Assembly: GCA_052387115.1 (NCBI GenBank)
Contig: JBQTJM010000449.1
Span: 1 to 21,142 of the forward strand
Reading direction: 5' to 3'
Origin: JACCXJ01 sp052387115
GTDB taxonomy: Bacteria; Pseudomonadota; Gammaproteobacteria; JACCXJ01
DNA length: 21,142 nt
Shown here in pieces: positions 1 to 6,773 of this stretch. Made by a program: the position numbers and the translations under genes. The notes under the pieces were generated by a model. That model was not told where the DNA came from and made no database searches. It saw nothing but the letters and a program-made list of their open reading frames with translations. Position 1 is the stretch's first letter; each line of letters begins with the position of its first letter.

Positions 1-264
1 AGCTGGTAGGCGCCCGTTCCACTCCAAACCAATCCTGCCAGCCAAGGACTCGACCGGCACCGGTGGGCTCGCGTCCCGGCGCCCGCGTGCTGGCCTTTGG
101 GTCACCCCAAAGTGCCGCAGCCGCCCAGAACCCGGCCGGCGCCAGCCCAAACGCCCCTTCCCACCCCCACGCGGATCACCCAATCACCGGCCGGCCCGTC
201 CGACGCAACAGTACCGGTTGCAAAACCGTGTTGAAAACCCTATTCTTCGTTGAAATTCCTATCC
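1..264. other. No recognisable gene; left edge
   Basis: Proline- and alanine-rich readings are open in one frame here, but they have no family resemblance, no ribosome binding site and the look of chance open frames in GC-rich DNA. The first 45 bases do not fold into a tRNA: there is no T-arm. I see no promoter or repeat worth naming. Confidence 0.5.
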
Positions 265-357
265 TTCCTTTTCTTCGTCAAAGACGAAAAGGAGAGCCGG
301 CGTTTCGTCAGACACGCGCTGGAGGCGGAGGGCTATCCGTTGTTCGAGGCACAGAGT
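265..357 (+). pseudogene. KdpE-like response-regulator N-terminal fragment
   Basis: About 30 codons read FFVKDEKESRRFVRHALEAE followed by GYPLFEAQS. This resembles the opening of KdpE-type receiver domains (VEDEKEIRRFVRTALEAEG), the response regulator of the KdpD/KdpE potassium system. The phosphoacceptor aspartate, the rest of the receiver and the winged-helix output domain are absent. Around 357-364 the resemblance stops and HsdM-like sequence begins in another frame. No start codon other than a TTG at 250 is available. This is a remnant, not a functional gene. Identification rests on about 28 residues of remembered family consensus. Confidence 0.55.
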
Positions 358-359
358 GC

Positions 360-760
360 CGGTGAGCGAGATCGCCGCCGAGGACTACAACTGCAACATC
401 CGCCGCTACGTGGACAACGCCTCGCCGCCCGAGCCCCACGACGTGCGCGCCCATCTGCATGGCGGTGTGCCGTTAACCGAGATCGAGGCCCTCGCGCGGT
501 TCTGGCTCCACTACCCCGACCTGCGCGAGCGCTGCTTTGTCCCGCGCCCACATGTTGGTTGGATTAGCCCGAACGGCATAACCAAACAAGATCCCGCGGA
601 TCTAGTGGCCCCATCGGGCGTAACCCAACAGCTCCGCGAGGATGCGTCGGTTTACGCTGCGCTAACCGAACCACCGGTTCGGTTTACGCCGACTTTGCCC
701 CCGCCATCACGGACCGCCGCGCCATTGCCGATCTGGTCAAGACCGACTCCGGCGTCGCGC
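360..760 (+). pseudogene. hsdM: Type I restriction-modification methyltransferase (HsdM) remnant
   Basis: From about 362 the + strand reads SEIAAEDYNCNIRRYVDN and then PEPHDVRAHLHGG, matching the C-terminal part of HsdM, the N6-adenine methyltransferase subunit of type I restriction-modification systems. This stops after LRERCFVPR (about 549). A similar continuation, VYADFAPAITDRRAIADLVK, resumes in a different frame at about 680 and ends near 758. Between the two lies a run of REP-like palindromes (552-690). The methyltransferase catalytic domain (NPPF/Y motif) is missing entirely. I read this as a decayed HsdM C-terminus interrupted by repeat DNA and then truncated where HsdS sequence begins. 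The first half is a confident assignment; that the second half belongs to the same gene is inference. Confidence 0.65.
552..690. repeat. Cluster of REP/BIME-like palindromes
   Basis: Arms at 553-572 (TGTTGGTTGGATTAGCCCGA) and 614-630 (TCGGGCGTAACCCAACA) are imperfect inverted copies. A short inverted pair, AGATCC-CGC-GGATCT (590-604), lies between them. A second palindrome, TCGGTTTACGC/GCGCTAACCGA, spans 648-669. The 11-mer TCGGTTTACGC occurs at 648-658 and again at 679-689. Units of the type GGGTTACGC/GCGTAACCC are common extragenic palindromes in Gammaproteobacteria. Here they appear to sit inside the hsdM remnant. Confidence 0.6.
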
Positions 761-761
761 G

Positions 762-1217
762 ATCAGCGGAAAATACGCCTTCCAATCTGGGGACATCGTT
801 TACAGCAAGATTCGTCCATACCTGCGGAAAGCAATACTTGCAGATTTTCACGGACTGTGCAGCGCGGATATGTATCCGCTTCGACCGGCGAACGGTGTGA
901 TTCCGCGCTTCCTCCTGGGATTGATTCTCGGAGAACAGTTCTCGAAATTTGCCGAAAGCGTCTCAATGAGGAGCGGATTTCCAAAGGTTAATCGGAACGA
1001 GATATCCGAATATCGATGCCCAGTTCCCCAAGTAGACGAACAGAACAGCATCAGCACCGTTCTCAATAGCTACGACGCCATCCTTGCTACCAATGCGGAC
1101 CAACACGAGAAACTCCGCCAACAAAAACGCGGCCTCATGCACGACCTCCTCGCCGGCCGCGTGCGCGTGAAGGCCGCCGAACCCGCCGAGGTGTCTACCA
1201 CCCAGGCGCCGGCTTGA
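762..1217 (+). pseudogene. hsdS: Type I restriction specificity subunit (HsdS) C-terminal fragment
   Basis: The frame from 762 reads ISGKYAFQSGDIVYSKIRPY and LRKAILADFHGLCSADMYPLRP, then SGFPKVNRNEISEYRCPVPQ and a helical tail EKLRQQKRGLMHDLLAGRVRV. This is the second target-recognition domain plus C-terminal conserved helix of HsdS, which gives type I enzymes their DNA specificity. The first recognition domain and the central helix are missing and there is no start codon at the junction, although ATG 870 and the frame remain open to the TGA at 1215-1217. HsdS directly follows the HsdM remnant, as in a normal hsd operon, so both probably come from one collapsed system. No hsdR is visible. Confidence 0.8.
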
Positions 1218-1251
1218 CGCCTTCCGGGGTCAGGCATAGGCTTGGCCTATG
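1214..1251 (+). promoter_or_regulatory. Promoter and palindromic operator of vapB
   Basis: TTGACG (1214-1219) followed after 17 bases by TAGGCT (1237-1242) is a plausible sigma-70 promoter with a weak -10. Over the -10 lies a perfect 7-bp inverted repeat CATAGGC-TTG-GCCTATG (1235-1251), 22 bases before the antitoxin start. VapB-type antitoxins usually repress their own operon through such palindromes, so this is the likely autoregulatory site. The palindrome is seen directly; its role is inferred. Confidence 0.55.
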
Positions 1252-1273
1252 TCAAATGCCGGAGACGGAGTCC

Positions 1274-1522
1274 ATGCCAAACCCACCCACCCAACGCCAT
1301 GCGCGCCTGTTTCGCAACGGACGCAACCAGGCCTTGCGCATCCCGCGCGAATTCGAGCTGCCAGGAGATGAGGTCGTCATCCACAAGGACGGCCACCGGC
1401 TCATCGTGGAGCCGGTGAAGAAGCCCAACACGCTGGCCGAGTTGCTGGCCTCGTGGGAGCCACTGGATGAGGAGTTTCCGGAGATCGAGGATCCGCCGGT
1501 CCAGCCCGAGGATATATTCTGA
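1274..1522 (+). CDS. vapB: VapB-type antitoxin (AbrB/MazE-fold)
   Basis: An 82-residue protein starting MPNPPTQRHARLFRNGRNQA. Residues about 9-50 carry the swapped-hairpin AbrB signature: RLFRNGRNQALRIPREFEL, then a GDEVVIHKDGHRLIVEP strand pair. The acidic C-terminus (LDEEFPEIEDPPVQPEDIF) is the disordered tail that normally wraps around and blocks the VapC toxin. The ATG at 1274 is chosen because the AbrB fold begins there and GGAG motifs lie just upstream; an in-frame ATG at 1214 would add a tail through the operator. It ends 1 base before the vapC ATG, the usual coupled arrangement. The antitoxin looks intact, so it may outlive its damaged toxin or act on a related one elsewhere. Confidence 0.85.
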   Translation: MPNPPTQRHARLFRNGRNQALRIPREFELPGDEVVIHKDGHRLIVEPVKKPNTLAELLASWEPLDEEFPEIEDPPVQPEDIF

Positions 1523-1523
1523 C

Positions 1524-1886
1524 ATGGCGGGGCCGCACTATCTGCTCGACACCAACGTGTTGTCGGCTGTGGTGAAGCGACCGCGGAGCGAGCTAGCGGG
1601 CAGCATCGCGGCCATGAATCGGGGAGAGTATTGCACCAGCATCGTGGTGGCTTGCGAGTTACGCTACGGCGTCCGCAAGAAGGGCTCGCAGAGCCTGGCC
1701 GCTAAAGTGGAGCAACTGCTCGCGCCGGCCGGCGCTGCAGCGACGGAGATAGCGCCCGAGGGGCCTGAGGTCGAGGGATCTGCGGCAGTCGCACCGGCGG
1801 GCGTCCCGGCAGCGGGAGCCGAACCCACGGCGACGGTGTCGCCGGTCGGGCCCCAGCGGCGGTCGAGCCCGTGCGGTTCGCGTTGA
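1524..1886 (+). pseudogene. vapC: VapC PIN-domain toxin, C-terminus replaced
   Basis: The reading begins MAGPHYLLDTNVLSAVVKRP, with the first catalytic aspartate of the PIN ribonuclease fold in LLDTNVLS and the second acidic site in SIVVACELRYGVRKKGS. Homology holds for about the first 67 residues, to KVEQLLAP near 1730. After that the frame continues to a TGA at 1884-1886 as low-complexity Ala/Pro/Val with no PIN character, so the third and fourth acidic residues (GxNDxxIA and TxNxxxF regions) are missing. From there the opposite strand carries an agmatine deiminase remnant, suggesting that a deletion joined two genes tail to tail. The toxin should be catalytically dead. Confidence 0.75.
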
Positions 1887-2103
1887 GAAGACATTGCTCG
1901 TGGTGAGCACCGTGCCGGCGCCGTTCACCTCGATGGACCCGCCTTCGAGCACCATATGCGCGGGGAAACGCGGGATGTCGAGGGGCCTCGGCCATGCGCC
2001 CCGGGATGGCGTCGTCGAGGTCATAGGGGGGATACTTGCCGCCCCAGGCGTTGAACGCGAAGTCCACGGCGGCGAGCGGCGTCTGCCGCGGTTTCCTTGA
2101 CAT
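1735..2103 (-). pseudogene. Agmatine deiminase (AguA-like) remnant, frameshifted
   Basis: Read on the minus strand from 2103, the sequence gives LAAVDFAFNAWGGKYPPYDL and DDAIPGRMAEA. It then shifts frame to IPRFPAHMVLEGGSIEVNGA and GTVLTT, and shifts back to EQCLLNANR. These are consecutive motifs of agmatine deiminase / peptidyl-arginine deiminase enzymes, which hydrolyse agmatine to N-carbamoylputrescine; FNAWGGKY and EGGSIEVNG are active-site signatures. Two single-base indels, near 1976 and near 1903, break the frame. The N-terminal part and the C-terminal catalytic Cys region are absent. A later stretch, WVRLPLPGRPPVRLP, may come from further along the same gene after a deletion. Clearly inactive. 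Confidence 0.75.
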
Positions 2104-2120
2104 GTTACGGAGGACGTAAT

Positions 2121-2261
2121 ATGGTCATTAATGCTCAAGTCCTTCCAGCACAACGCTCAGGATCTGATGCAACCCCCACCCCTCTCGACGCGCTATCCGT
2201 CATCACTTCAATCGGTCGGGGATCACGAACGCCATGCCCATTCTGCGCAACTCCAAGATAG
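2121..2261 (+). CDS. Possible 46-residue small ORF ahead of the deacetylase
   Basis: ATG 2121 has a good ribosome binding site, GGAGG at 2109-2113, seven bases upstream, itself in the loop region of a small palindrome TTACG-GAGGA-CGTAA (2105-2119). The peptide starts MVINAQVLPAQRSGSDATPT and ends FCATPR; it overlaps the deacetylase start by 28 bases in another frame. I do not recognise it. It could be a translated leader that couples to the deacetylase, the stump of a lost gene, or chance. No signal peptide or conserved motif is visible. Confidence 0.25.
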   Translation: MVINAQVLPAQRSGSDATPTPLDALSVITSIGRGSRTPCPFCATPR

Positions 2262-3427
2262 TCCCGGTCCTCATGTTTCACAGCGTGGGGCTCGAAAACC
2301 ATCCGTGGATCTGGAGCGCGCTGTCCGAATCGGAGGACTCCTTCGAGCGCAAGCTCGCCCTGATAAACGAGAAGGGCTACACCAGCATCGCGTGGGATGC
2401 GCTCTATGGCTATATGGAAGGCTCAAGGTCTCTACCCGGGGATTCGATCCTGCTGACCTTTGACGACGGCTACCTCGATAACTGGGTCATCGCCTATCCC
2501 ATTCTGAAACGGCTGGGGATGAAGGCCACTATATTCGTCACCCCCGAATTCGTCGATCCCGCCCCCTCGCTTCGGCCGACCTTGGACGACGTCTGGGCGG
2601 GACGCTGCACCCGGGAGCAACTCCAGGTGGCCGGCTTTCTCAGCTTTGCGGAGCTGCGGGCCATGGAGGCGTCGGGCCTCATCGATGTTCAGTCCCACGC
2701 GCTGACGCATACCTGGTACTTCACCGCGCCGGAGATCGTGGACTTTCACGCACCACACGCCGTGGCTCAGTACCCGTGGCTCATGTGGAACGCCAACCCG
2801 CAGCGCAAGCCGTTCTACCTGGTCGAAGACCAGCAGCCGCTCGTGCCATGGGGTTACCCGATATTTCGGCACGAGAAGGCCCTGATCGCCAGGCGATTCT
2901 TCCCCGACCCGGAAGCCGTTCGGGCCGTGACGGACTACGTGGCCGAGCACGGCGGTCCGGGCTTCTTCCGCGATCCCGAGTGGCGCGGCTCCATGTCACG
3001 GCACATCCAGTCCCTGGGGATACACGACGGTTTCCCCGGCCATTACGAGACAGACGCCGAAAGAGAGGCACGGAGGTACGGCGAGCTCGCCACTTCGAAA
3101 CGGATCCTCGAGAGCGAGCTCGGAAAGCGGGTGGACTACATTTGCTGGCCGGGCGGCGGGAGCGACGAGACGGTGAGGCGTATCGCTGCCGAGGTCGGTT
3201 ACAAGGCCGGGACGGCCGGCCGCGGACGGAAACGCAACCTACGGAACACGGACCCCAGCAGTATACAGCGCATCGGGACCGGGCGCGTATCGCTCGGGGG
3301 CAAACCGATAGGCCCGGCCGGCCCGCGATACCAGTTGCTGCGGATACGCGCTTACCAGAATAGCCTGTGGCACAGGGGCTTGACGGTTGCCTACAAGCTG
3401 GCCCTGTTATCGGGTGTCGGACGTTGA
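2234..3427 (+). CDS. Polysaccharide deacetylase (NodB/CE4 family)
   Basis: A 397-residue protein. The N-terminus PVLMFHSVG (11-19) is the first conserved strand; TFDDGYLDN (75-83) is motif 1 with the catalytic and metal-binding aspartates; SHALTH (154-159) is motif 2 with the two metal-binding histidines; CWPGGGSDE near residue 310 is in the position of motif 3. The family removes acetyl groups from N-acetylated sugars in exopolysaccharide, peptidoglycan or chitin-like polymers using a divalent metal. The protein is longer than a minimal NodB domain (about 200 residues) because about 120 residues lie between motifs 2 and 3. There is no signal peptide, so a cytoplasmic or membrane-associated place is likely. 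The ribosome binding site is weak (GGGG about 13 bases upstream). No neighbouring glycosyltransferases are present to indicate the substrate. Confidence 0.88.
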   Translation: MPILRNSKIVPVLMFHSVGLENHPWIWSALSESEDSFERKLALINEKGYTSIAWDALYGYMEGSRSLPGDSILLTFDDGYLDNWVIAYPILKRLGMKATIFVTPEFVDPAPSLRPTLDDVWAGRCTREQLQVAGFLSFAELRAMEASGLIDVQSHALTHTWYFTAPEIVDFHAPHAVAQYPWLMWNANPQRKPFYLVEDQQPLVPWGYPIFRHEKALIARRFFPDPEAVRAVTDYVAEHGGPGFFRDPEWRGSMSRHIQSLGIHDGFPGHYETDAEREARRYGELATSKRILESELGKRVDYICWPGGGSDETVRRIAAEVGYKAGTAGRGRKRNLRNTDPSSIQRIGTGRVSLGGKPIGPAGPRYQLLRIRAYQNSLWHRGLTVAYKLALLSGVGR

Positions 3428-3536
3428 TCTAAGCAGCCGCAGCGCGGGTCGCAGGGCCGGCACAGGTTGACGGCGAGCGGGATTTGCCGCTTGAGCGGGC
3501 GCTGGGGCAGACCGGCTCGACCGCGAGACTACCACA

Positions 3537-4244
3537 TCACCCCTGGCGTACCTCTTCCTCGTGCAGACCGCACAGGCGGTTCCGTGGTACCGCCTCGTCT
3601 ATGCGGCGCGGTTTGGGGAGATCGAGACGATGCATGATCTCGATGAACTGCTCACGTGTCTTTCCGGCCAGGCGCGGGTTGATCGCGCGCTCCTGACCGA
3701 TGCAGCTCACCCGACGGCCGTGGTAGTCGTGACCGGGGTAGACCAGCGTCTCGGCCGGCAGCGCGAACAGGCGTTTGGCGATGCTGTCGTACAGCGCGGC
3801 GGGGTCGCCGCCCTGAAAATCCGTGCGGCCACAGCCGTTGATGAGGAGGGTGTCGCCGGTGAAGGCCCGGTCCCGCCACAGGAACGAGCTGCTGCCCGGC
3901 GTGTGGCCGGGGGTCGCGAGCACTTTGATCTCCTCCCCATCGGCGAAACCGAGCACATAACCATCCGTGAGCTGATGATCCGCACCTGTGGCCCCGCACC
4001 GTCGGCTCACCGCAGTCTCGGCGCCGGTGCGCTGTCGCAGCCGGCCGCTCGCGGTGATGTGGTCGGCGTGTACGTGGGTCTCGATCGAGTATTTCAAAGT
4101 GAGCCCGAGCCGCCCGAGCAACTCCAGGTAGTCCTCCAGATGGCCGTCCACGGGGTCGATGAGCACCGCCTCTTTCATGCCGGGGCTGCCGATCAAATAG
4201 GTGTAGGTGCAGGAATCGAGGTCGAAGAGTTGTCGAAAGATCAT
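3537..4244 (-). CDS. Persulfide dioxygenase / ETHE1-like metallo-beta-lactamase-fold hydrolase
   Basis: A 235-residue protein starting MIFRQLFDLDSCTYTYLIGS, the usual start of ETHE1-type persulfide dioxygenases; AGGAG lies seven bases upstream of this ATG, so the longer in-frame ATG at 4289 is not used here. Metal ligands are THVHADH (H57, H59, D61, H62), GHTPG (H114), GDTL (D131) and PGHDY (H172). GCGRTDFQGGD (138-147) and VYPGHDYHGRRVS are ETHE1-specific rather than glyoxalase II-like. ETHE1 enzymes use one Fe(II) to oxidise glutathione persulfide to sulfite in sulfide detoxification or oxidation. It is convergent with the deacetylase and divergent from ndk. Glyoxalase II is the alternative but fits the C-terminal motifs less well. 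Confidence 0.85.
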   Translation of the reverse strand: MIFRQLFDLDSCTYTYLIGSPGMKEAVLIDPVDGHLEDYLELLGRLGLTLKYSIETHVHADHITASGRLRQRTGAETAVSRRCGATGADHQLTDGYVLGFADGEEIKVLATPGHTPGSSSFLWRDRAFTGDTLLINGCGRTDFQGGDPAALYDSIAKRLFALPAETLVYPGHDYHGRRVSCIGQERAINPRLAGKTREQFIEIMHRLDLPKPRRIDEAVPRNRLCGLHEEEVRQG

Positions 4245-4327
4245 GTGTCGCTCCTGCTGCTCTGCGAAGGCCGGGTCATGGGGGTGCAAAGGGGCATCTT
4301 AACGCGGTCGGGTGCGATCCGGAGAGG

Positions 4328-4356
4328 TTTCGCTAAAGCCCTTTCGAACCTATAAT
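4328..4356 (+). promoter_or_regulatory. Candidate promoter for the ndk-der operon
   Basis: TATAAT (4351-4356) is a perfect -10 in the 162-base gap between the divergent dioxygenase and ndk genes. The best -35 at 17-bp spacing is TTTCGC (4328-4333), a poor match, so an activator or an upstream AT-rich contact may contribute. A transcript from here would have a leader of about 45 bases before the ndk start at 4407. Confidence 0.5.
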
Positions 4357-4406
4357 ATGGGGTGCAGGCGGCGAGTCTTTCTCCTATACTTTTCAAAGAC
4401 CTCTTC

Positions 4407-4838
4407 ATGACAGTTGAAGTTACCCTTTCCATCGTCAAGCCTGACGCAGTGCACAACAGCTACATTGGTGAGATCATCTCCCGGTTCGAGAAGGACGGGC
4501 TCAGGGTGGCCGCGCTCAAGATGCTGGTGCTCTCCCGGCAGCAGTTCCTGGGGATCTATGGGGGACACGAGGGCCAGCCCTACTATGAAGACCTCACGGC
4601 CTTCATGGCCGCGGGTCCGTCGGTGGTGATGGTGCTGGAGGGTGAGCAGGCGGTGGCCAGGAACCGCGCCATCATGGGCAATACCAATCCGAAGCTGGCG
4701 GCGCCCGGTACCATCCGCGCCGATCTCGGGACCGCGACCAACCGCAACGCGGTGCACGGCTCGGACAGCCCCGAGACGGCACAGAGAGAGATCGCGTGCC
4801 TGTTTTCCGCGGAGGAGATCTGGACACTGCGTGGTTGA
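4407..4838 (+). CDS. ndk: Nucleoside diphosphate kinase
   Basis: A 143-residue protein, normal family length, transferring the gamma phosphate of ATP to NDPs through a phosphohistidine. All expected active-site residues are in place: K11 in SIVKPDAV, Y51, R87, T93 in GNTNP, R104 in TIRADLG, N114 and the catalytic H117 in NAVHGSDSPETA. The segment YGGHEGQPYYEDL departs from the usual YxxHxxRPFF: the arginine is glutamine and the phenylalanines are tyrosines, a conservative change outside the catalytic set. The ATG at 4407 gives the standard N-terminus (MTVEVTLSIVK); the longer in-frame start adds non-homologous residues. It opens the housekeeping block and ends eight bases before rlmN. Confidence 0.96.
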   Translation: MTVEVTLSIVKPDAVHNSYIGEIISRFEKDGLRVAALKMLVLSRQQFLGIYGGHEGQPYYEDLTAFMAAGPSVVMVLEGEQAVARNRAIMGNTNPKLAAPGTIRADLGTATNRNAVHGSDSPETAQREIACLFSAEEIWTLRG

Positions 4839-4845
4839 GAAACGA

Positions 4846-5982
4846 ATGAGCGGCGTTACCAATCTGCTGGGACTCGACCGGGACGCACTGGAGGGCTTCT
4901 TCGCCGGCATCGGGGAGCGGCCTTTTCGTGCCGCCCAGGTCATGAAATGGCTGCACCAGCAAGGTGTGGCCGAATTCGAGGCGATGAGCAATCTGGCCAA
5001 GACCCTGCGCGCGCGGCTTACGGAGATCGCCGCGGTCGCCCCCCCGGTGGTCAGGGCCGATCGCGCGTCGAGGGATGGGACGCGCAAGTGGCTACTGGGT
5101 CTCTCACGGGGCGACGCGGTCGAGACGGTGTTCATCCCGGAGCGCGGGCGCGGTACTCTGTGCGTGTCCTCGCAGGTCGGCTGCGCCCTCGATTGCAGCT
5201 TCTGCGCGACCGGCAAGCAGGGCTTCGGGCGCAACCTGGAGGCGGCCGAGATCATCGGCCAGGTGTGGCTCGCGGCGCGCTGTCTCGGGCAGGTGCCGCG
5301 CGGGGAACCCCCGATCACCAATCGGGCCATCACCAATCGGCCTGTCACCAATCGGACCATCACCAATGTGGTCTTGATGGGCATGGGCGAGCCGCTCCTG
5401 AACCTCGACAACGTGGTACCGGCGATGAGGATCATGCTGGATGACGACGCCTACGGCCTGTCACGCCGGCGCGTGACCTTGAGCACCGCCGGCGTCGTGC
5501 CCCAGATCGAGCGCCTGCGCCAGTTGTGCCCGGTGAGCCTGGCCGTGTCTCTGCACGCGCCCGTGGATGTGCTGCGCGACGAGTTGGTGCCGATCAACAA
5601 ACGCTATCCGATCGCCGAGCTCCTGGCCGCCTGCCGGCGCTACGCCGAGGCCACCGATACCCGCATCACCTTCGAATACGTCATGCTCGAGGGGGTCAAC
5701 GACGACCTCGCCTGCGCGCGCGAGCTGGTAAAGCGCCTGCGCGGGGTCCCGGCCAAGGTCAATCTGATCCCCTTCAACCCGATCCCGCGGAGTCCCTATC
5801 GCCGCTCGCCGCCCGAGGTCATCGAGCGTTTCCGGGAGGTGCTGCTGTCGGGGGGCATCATGAGCATCACCCGCAGGACCCGCGGCGAGGACATCGACGC
5901 GGCCTGCGGCCAGTTGGTGGGCAAGGTCATGGCGCGCGCCGCCCGCCACCGGCCCGCCGTCGCAGTGGGGGCCCCGCTATGA
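4846..5982 (+). CDS. rlmN: Dual-specificity 23S rRNA/tRNA adenine-C2 methyltransferase RlmN
   Basis: A 378-residue radical-SAM enzyme that methylates C2 of A2503 in 23S rRNA and of A37 in some tRNAs. The [4Fe-4S] ligands are C113, C117 and C120 in GCALDCSFCATG; the two catalytic cysteines are C106 (TLCVSSQVG) and C354 (EDIDAACGQ). GMGEPLLN (179-186), LSTAG (212-216) and SLHA (235-238) are the SAM-binding signatures. ATG 4846 follows the ndk stop closely. Residues 157-174 are an unusual insertion made of a 15-bp tandem repeat just before the conserved NVVLMGMGEP strand; closely related enzymes normally have a short loop there. The reading frame and all catalytic residues are kept, so the enzyme should work. 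The stop overlaps the pilW start (ATGA). Confidence 0.96.
   Translation: MSGVTNLLGLDRDALEGFFAGIGERPFRAAQVMKWLHQQGVAEFEAMSNLAKTLRARLTEIAAVAPPVVRADRASRDGTRKWLLGLSRGDAVETVFIPERGRGTLCVSSQVGCALDCSFCATGKQGFGRNLEAAEIIGQVWLAARCLGQVPRGEPPITNRAITNRPVTNRTITNVVLMGMGEPLLNLDNVVPAMRIMLDDDAYGLSRRRVTLSTAGVVPQIERLRQLCPVSLAVSLHAPVDVLRDELVPINKRYPIAELLAACRRYAEATDTRITFEYVMLEGVNDDLACARELVKRLRGVPAKVNLIPFNPIPRSPYRRSPPEVIERFREVLLSGGIMSITRRTRGEDIDAACGQLVGKVMARAARHRPAVAVGAPL
5314..5367 (+). repeat. 15-bp in-frame tandem repeat inside rlmN
   Basis: Three full units and a partial fourth: ATCACCAATCGGGCC (5314-5328), ATCACCAATCGGCCT (5329-5343), GTCACCAATCGGACC (5344-5358) and ATCACCAAT (5359-5367). Each encodes (I/V)TNR followed by A, P or T. 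The unit appears to have grown from the conserved ITN codons that precede VVLMGMGEP. Confidence 0.9.
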
Positions 5983-6773
5983 GATCAGGCCAAATGAAAT
6001 GGGGCTGCGTGCCCTTCCTGGCGCTCGCGCTCGCGGGCTGCGCCACGACCGAGCAGGTGCCGGATCCGAGCTACATCCCCAGCGACAAGGCCGCGATCAA
6101 TACCCAGCTCGGCGTCGAGTACATGAAGACGGGCGATTACGAAACCGCCATCGTCAAGCTCAAGAAGGCCCTGGAAGACGATCCCAATTATTCGAGCGCC
6201 TACAGCATGCTGGGCGAGGTGTACCGCCGCACCGGTCAGATGGACAAAGCCGAGGAGTTTTTCCGCAAGGCGGTCGATCTGGACCCCAGGGACTCGGGCG
6301 CCTGGAGCAATTACGGCCAGTACCTGTGCCAGGTGGGCCGCGATGCGGAGGCCGACACGATGTTCGAGAAGGCCCTGGCGAACCCGCTGTACACCACCCC
6401 CGAGATTGCGCTCACCAATCAGGGGGTGTGCGCCGCCCGCCAGGGCGAGCTCGGCCGCGCGGAAGAAAAGCTGCGCGCGGCGCTCGATCGCAACCCGAAC
6501 GTACCGGCCGCGCTCCTGGAGATGGGCGAGGTGAGTTATCGCCAAGGCCAGTATCTCAAGGCCCGCGGCTATCTCGCGCGTTACTCGGAGGTCGCGAGGC
6601 ACAGCGCGCGTAGTCTCTGGCTCGGCGTGCGCGTGGAGCGCCAACTCGGGGATGCGGATGCGGTGGGGAGCTATTCCGTGGCCCTCAAGGGCCGTTTCCC
6701 GGAATCGGAAGAGACCCGCCTGTTGACGGAATCGGAGCGTCGCGGTGGCCATGGCGAAACGGTCGAACAATAA
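5979..6773 (+). CDS. pilW: Type IV pilus biogenesis/stability lipoprotein PilW (PilF-type TPR protein)
   Basis: A 264-residue lipoprotein. Residues 1-21 form a lipoprotein signal peptide ending in LALAGC, with lipidation expected on C21. The remainder is tetratricopeptide repeats: NTQLGVEYMKTGDYETAIVK, SAYSMLGEVYRRTGQMDKAE, GAWSNYGQYLCQVGRDAEAD, and three further helical pairs. PilF/PilW is the outer-membrane pilotin that helps the PilQ secretin assemble in type IV pili. The ATG at 5979 overlaps the rlmN stop by 4 bases; ATG 5994 is an alternative giving a shorter signal peptide with the same lipobox. The position between rlmN and rodZ is the conserved gammaproteobacterial one and supports the assignment. 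Its end overlaps the start of rodZ by 29 bases. Confidence 0.92.
   Translation: MRSGQMKWGCVPFLALALAGCATTEQVPDPSYIPSDKAAINTQLGVEYMKTGDYETAIVKLKKALEDDPNYSSAYSMLGEVYRRTGQMDKAEEFFRKAVDLDPRDSGAWSNYGQYLCQVGRDAEADTMFEKALANPLYTTPEIALTNQGVCAARQGELGRAEEKLRAALDRNPNVPAALLEMGEVSYRQGQYLKARGYLARYSEVARHSARSLWLGVRVERQLGDADAVGSYSVALKGRFPESEETRLLTESERRGGHGETVEQ

Noticed and set aside
1..45. A tRNA-like 3' end (CCTGCCAGCCA)
   Set aside because: No T-arm or anticodon arm can be drawn upstream, and the sequence is not a partial tRNA at the window edge.
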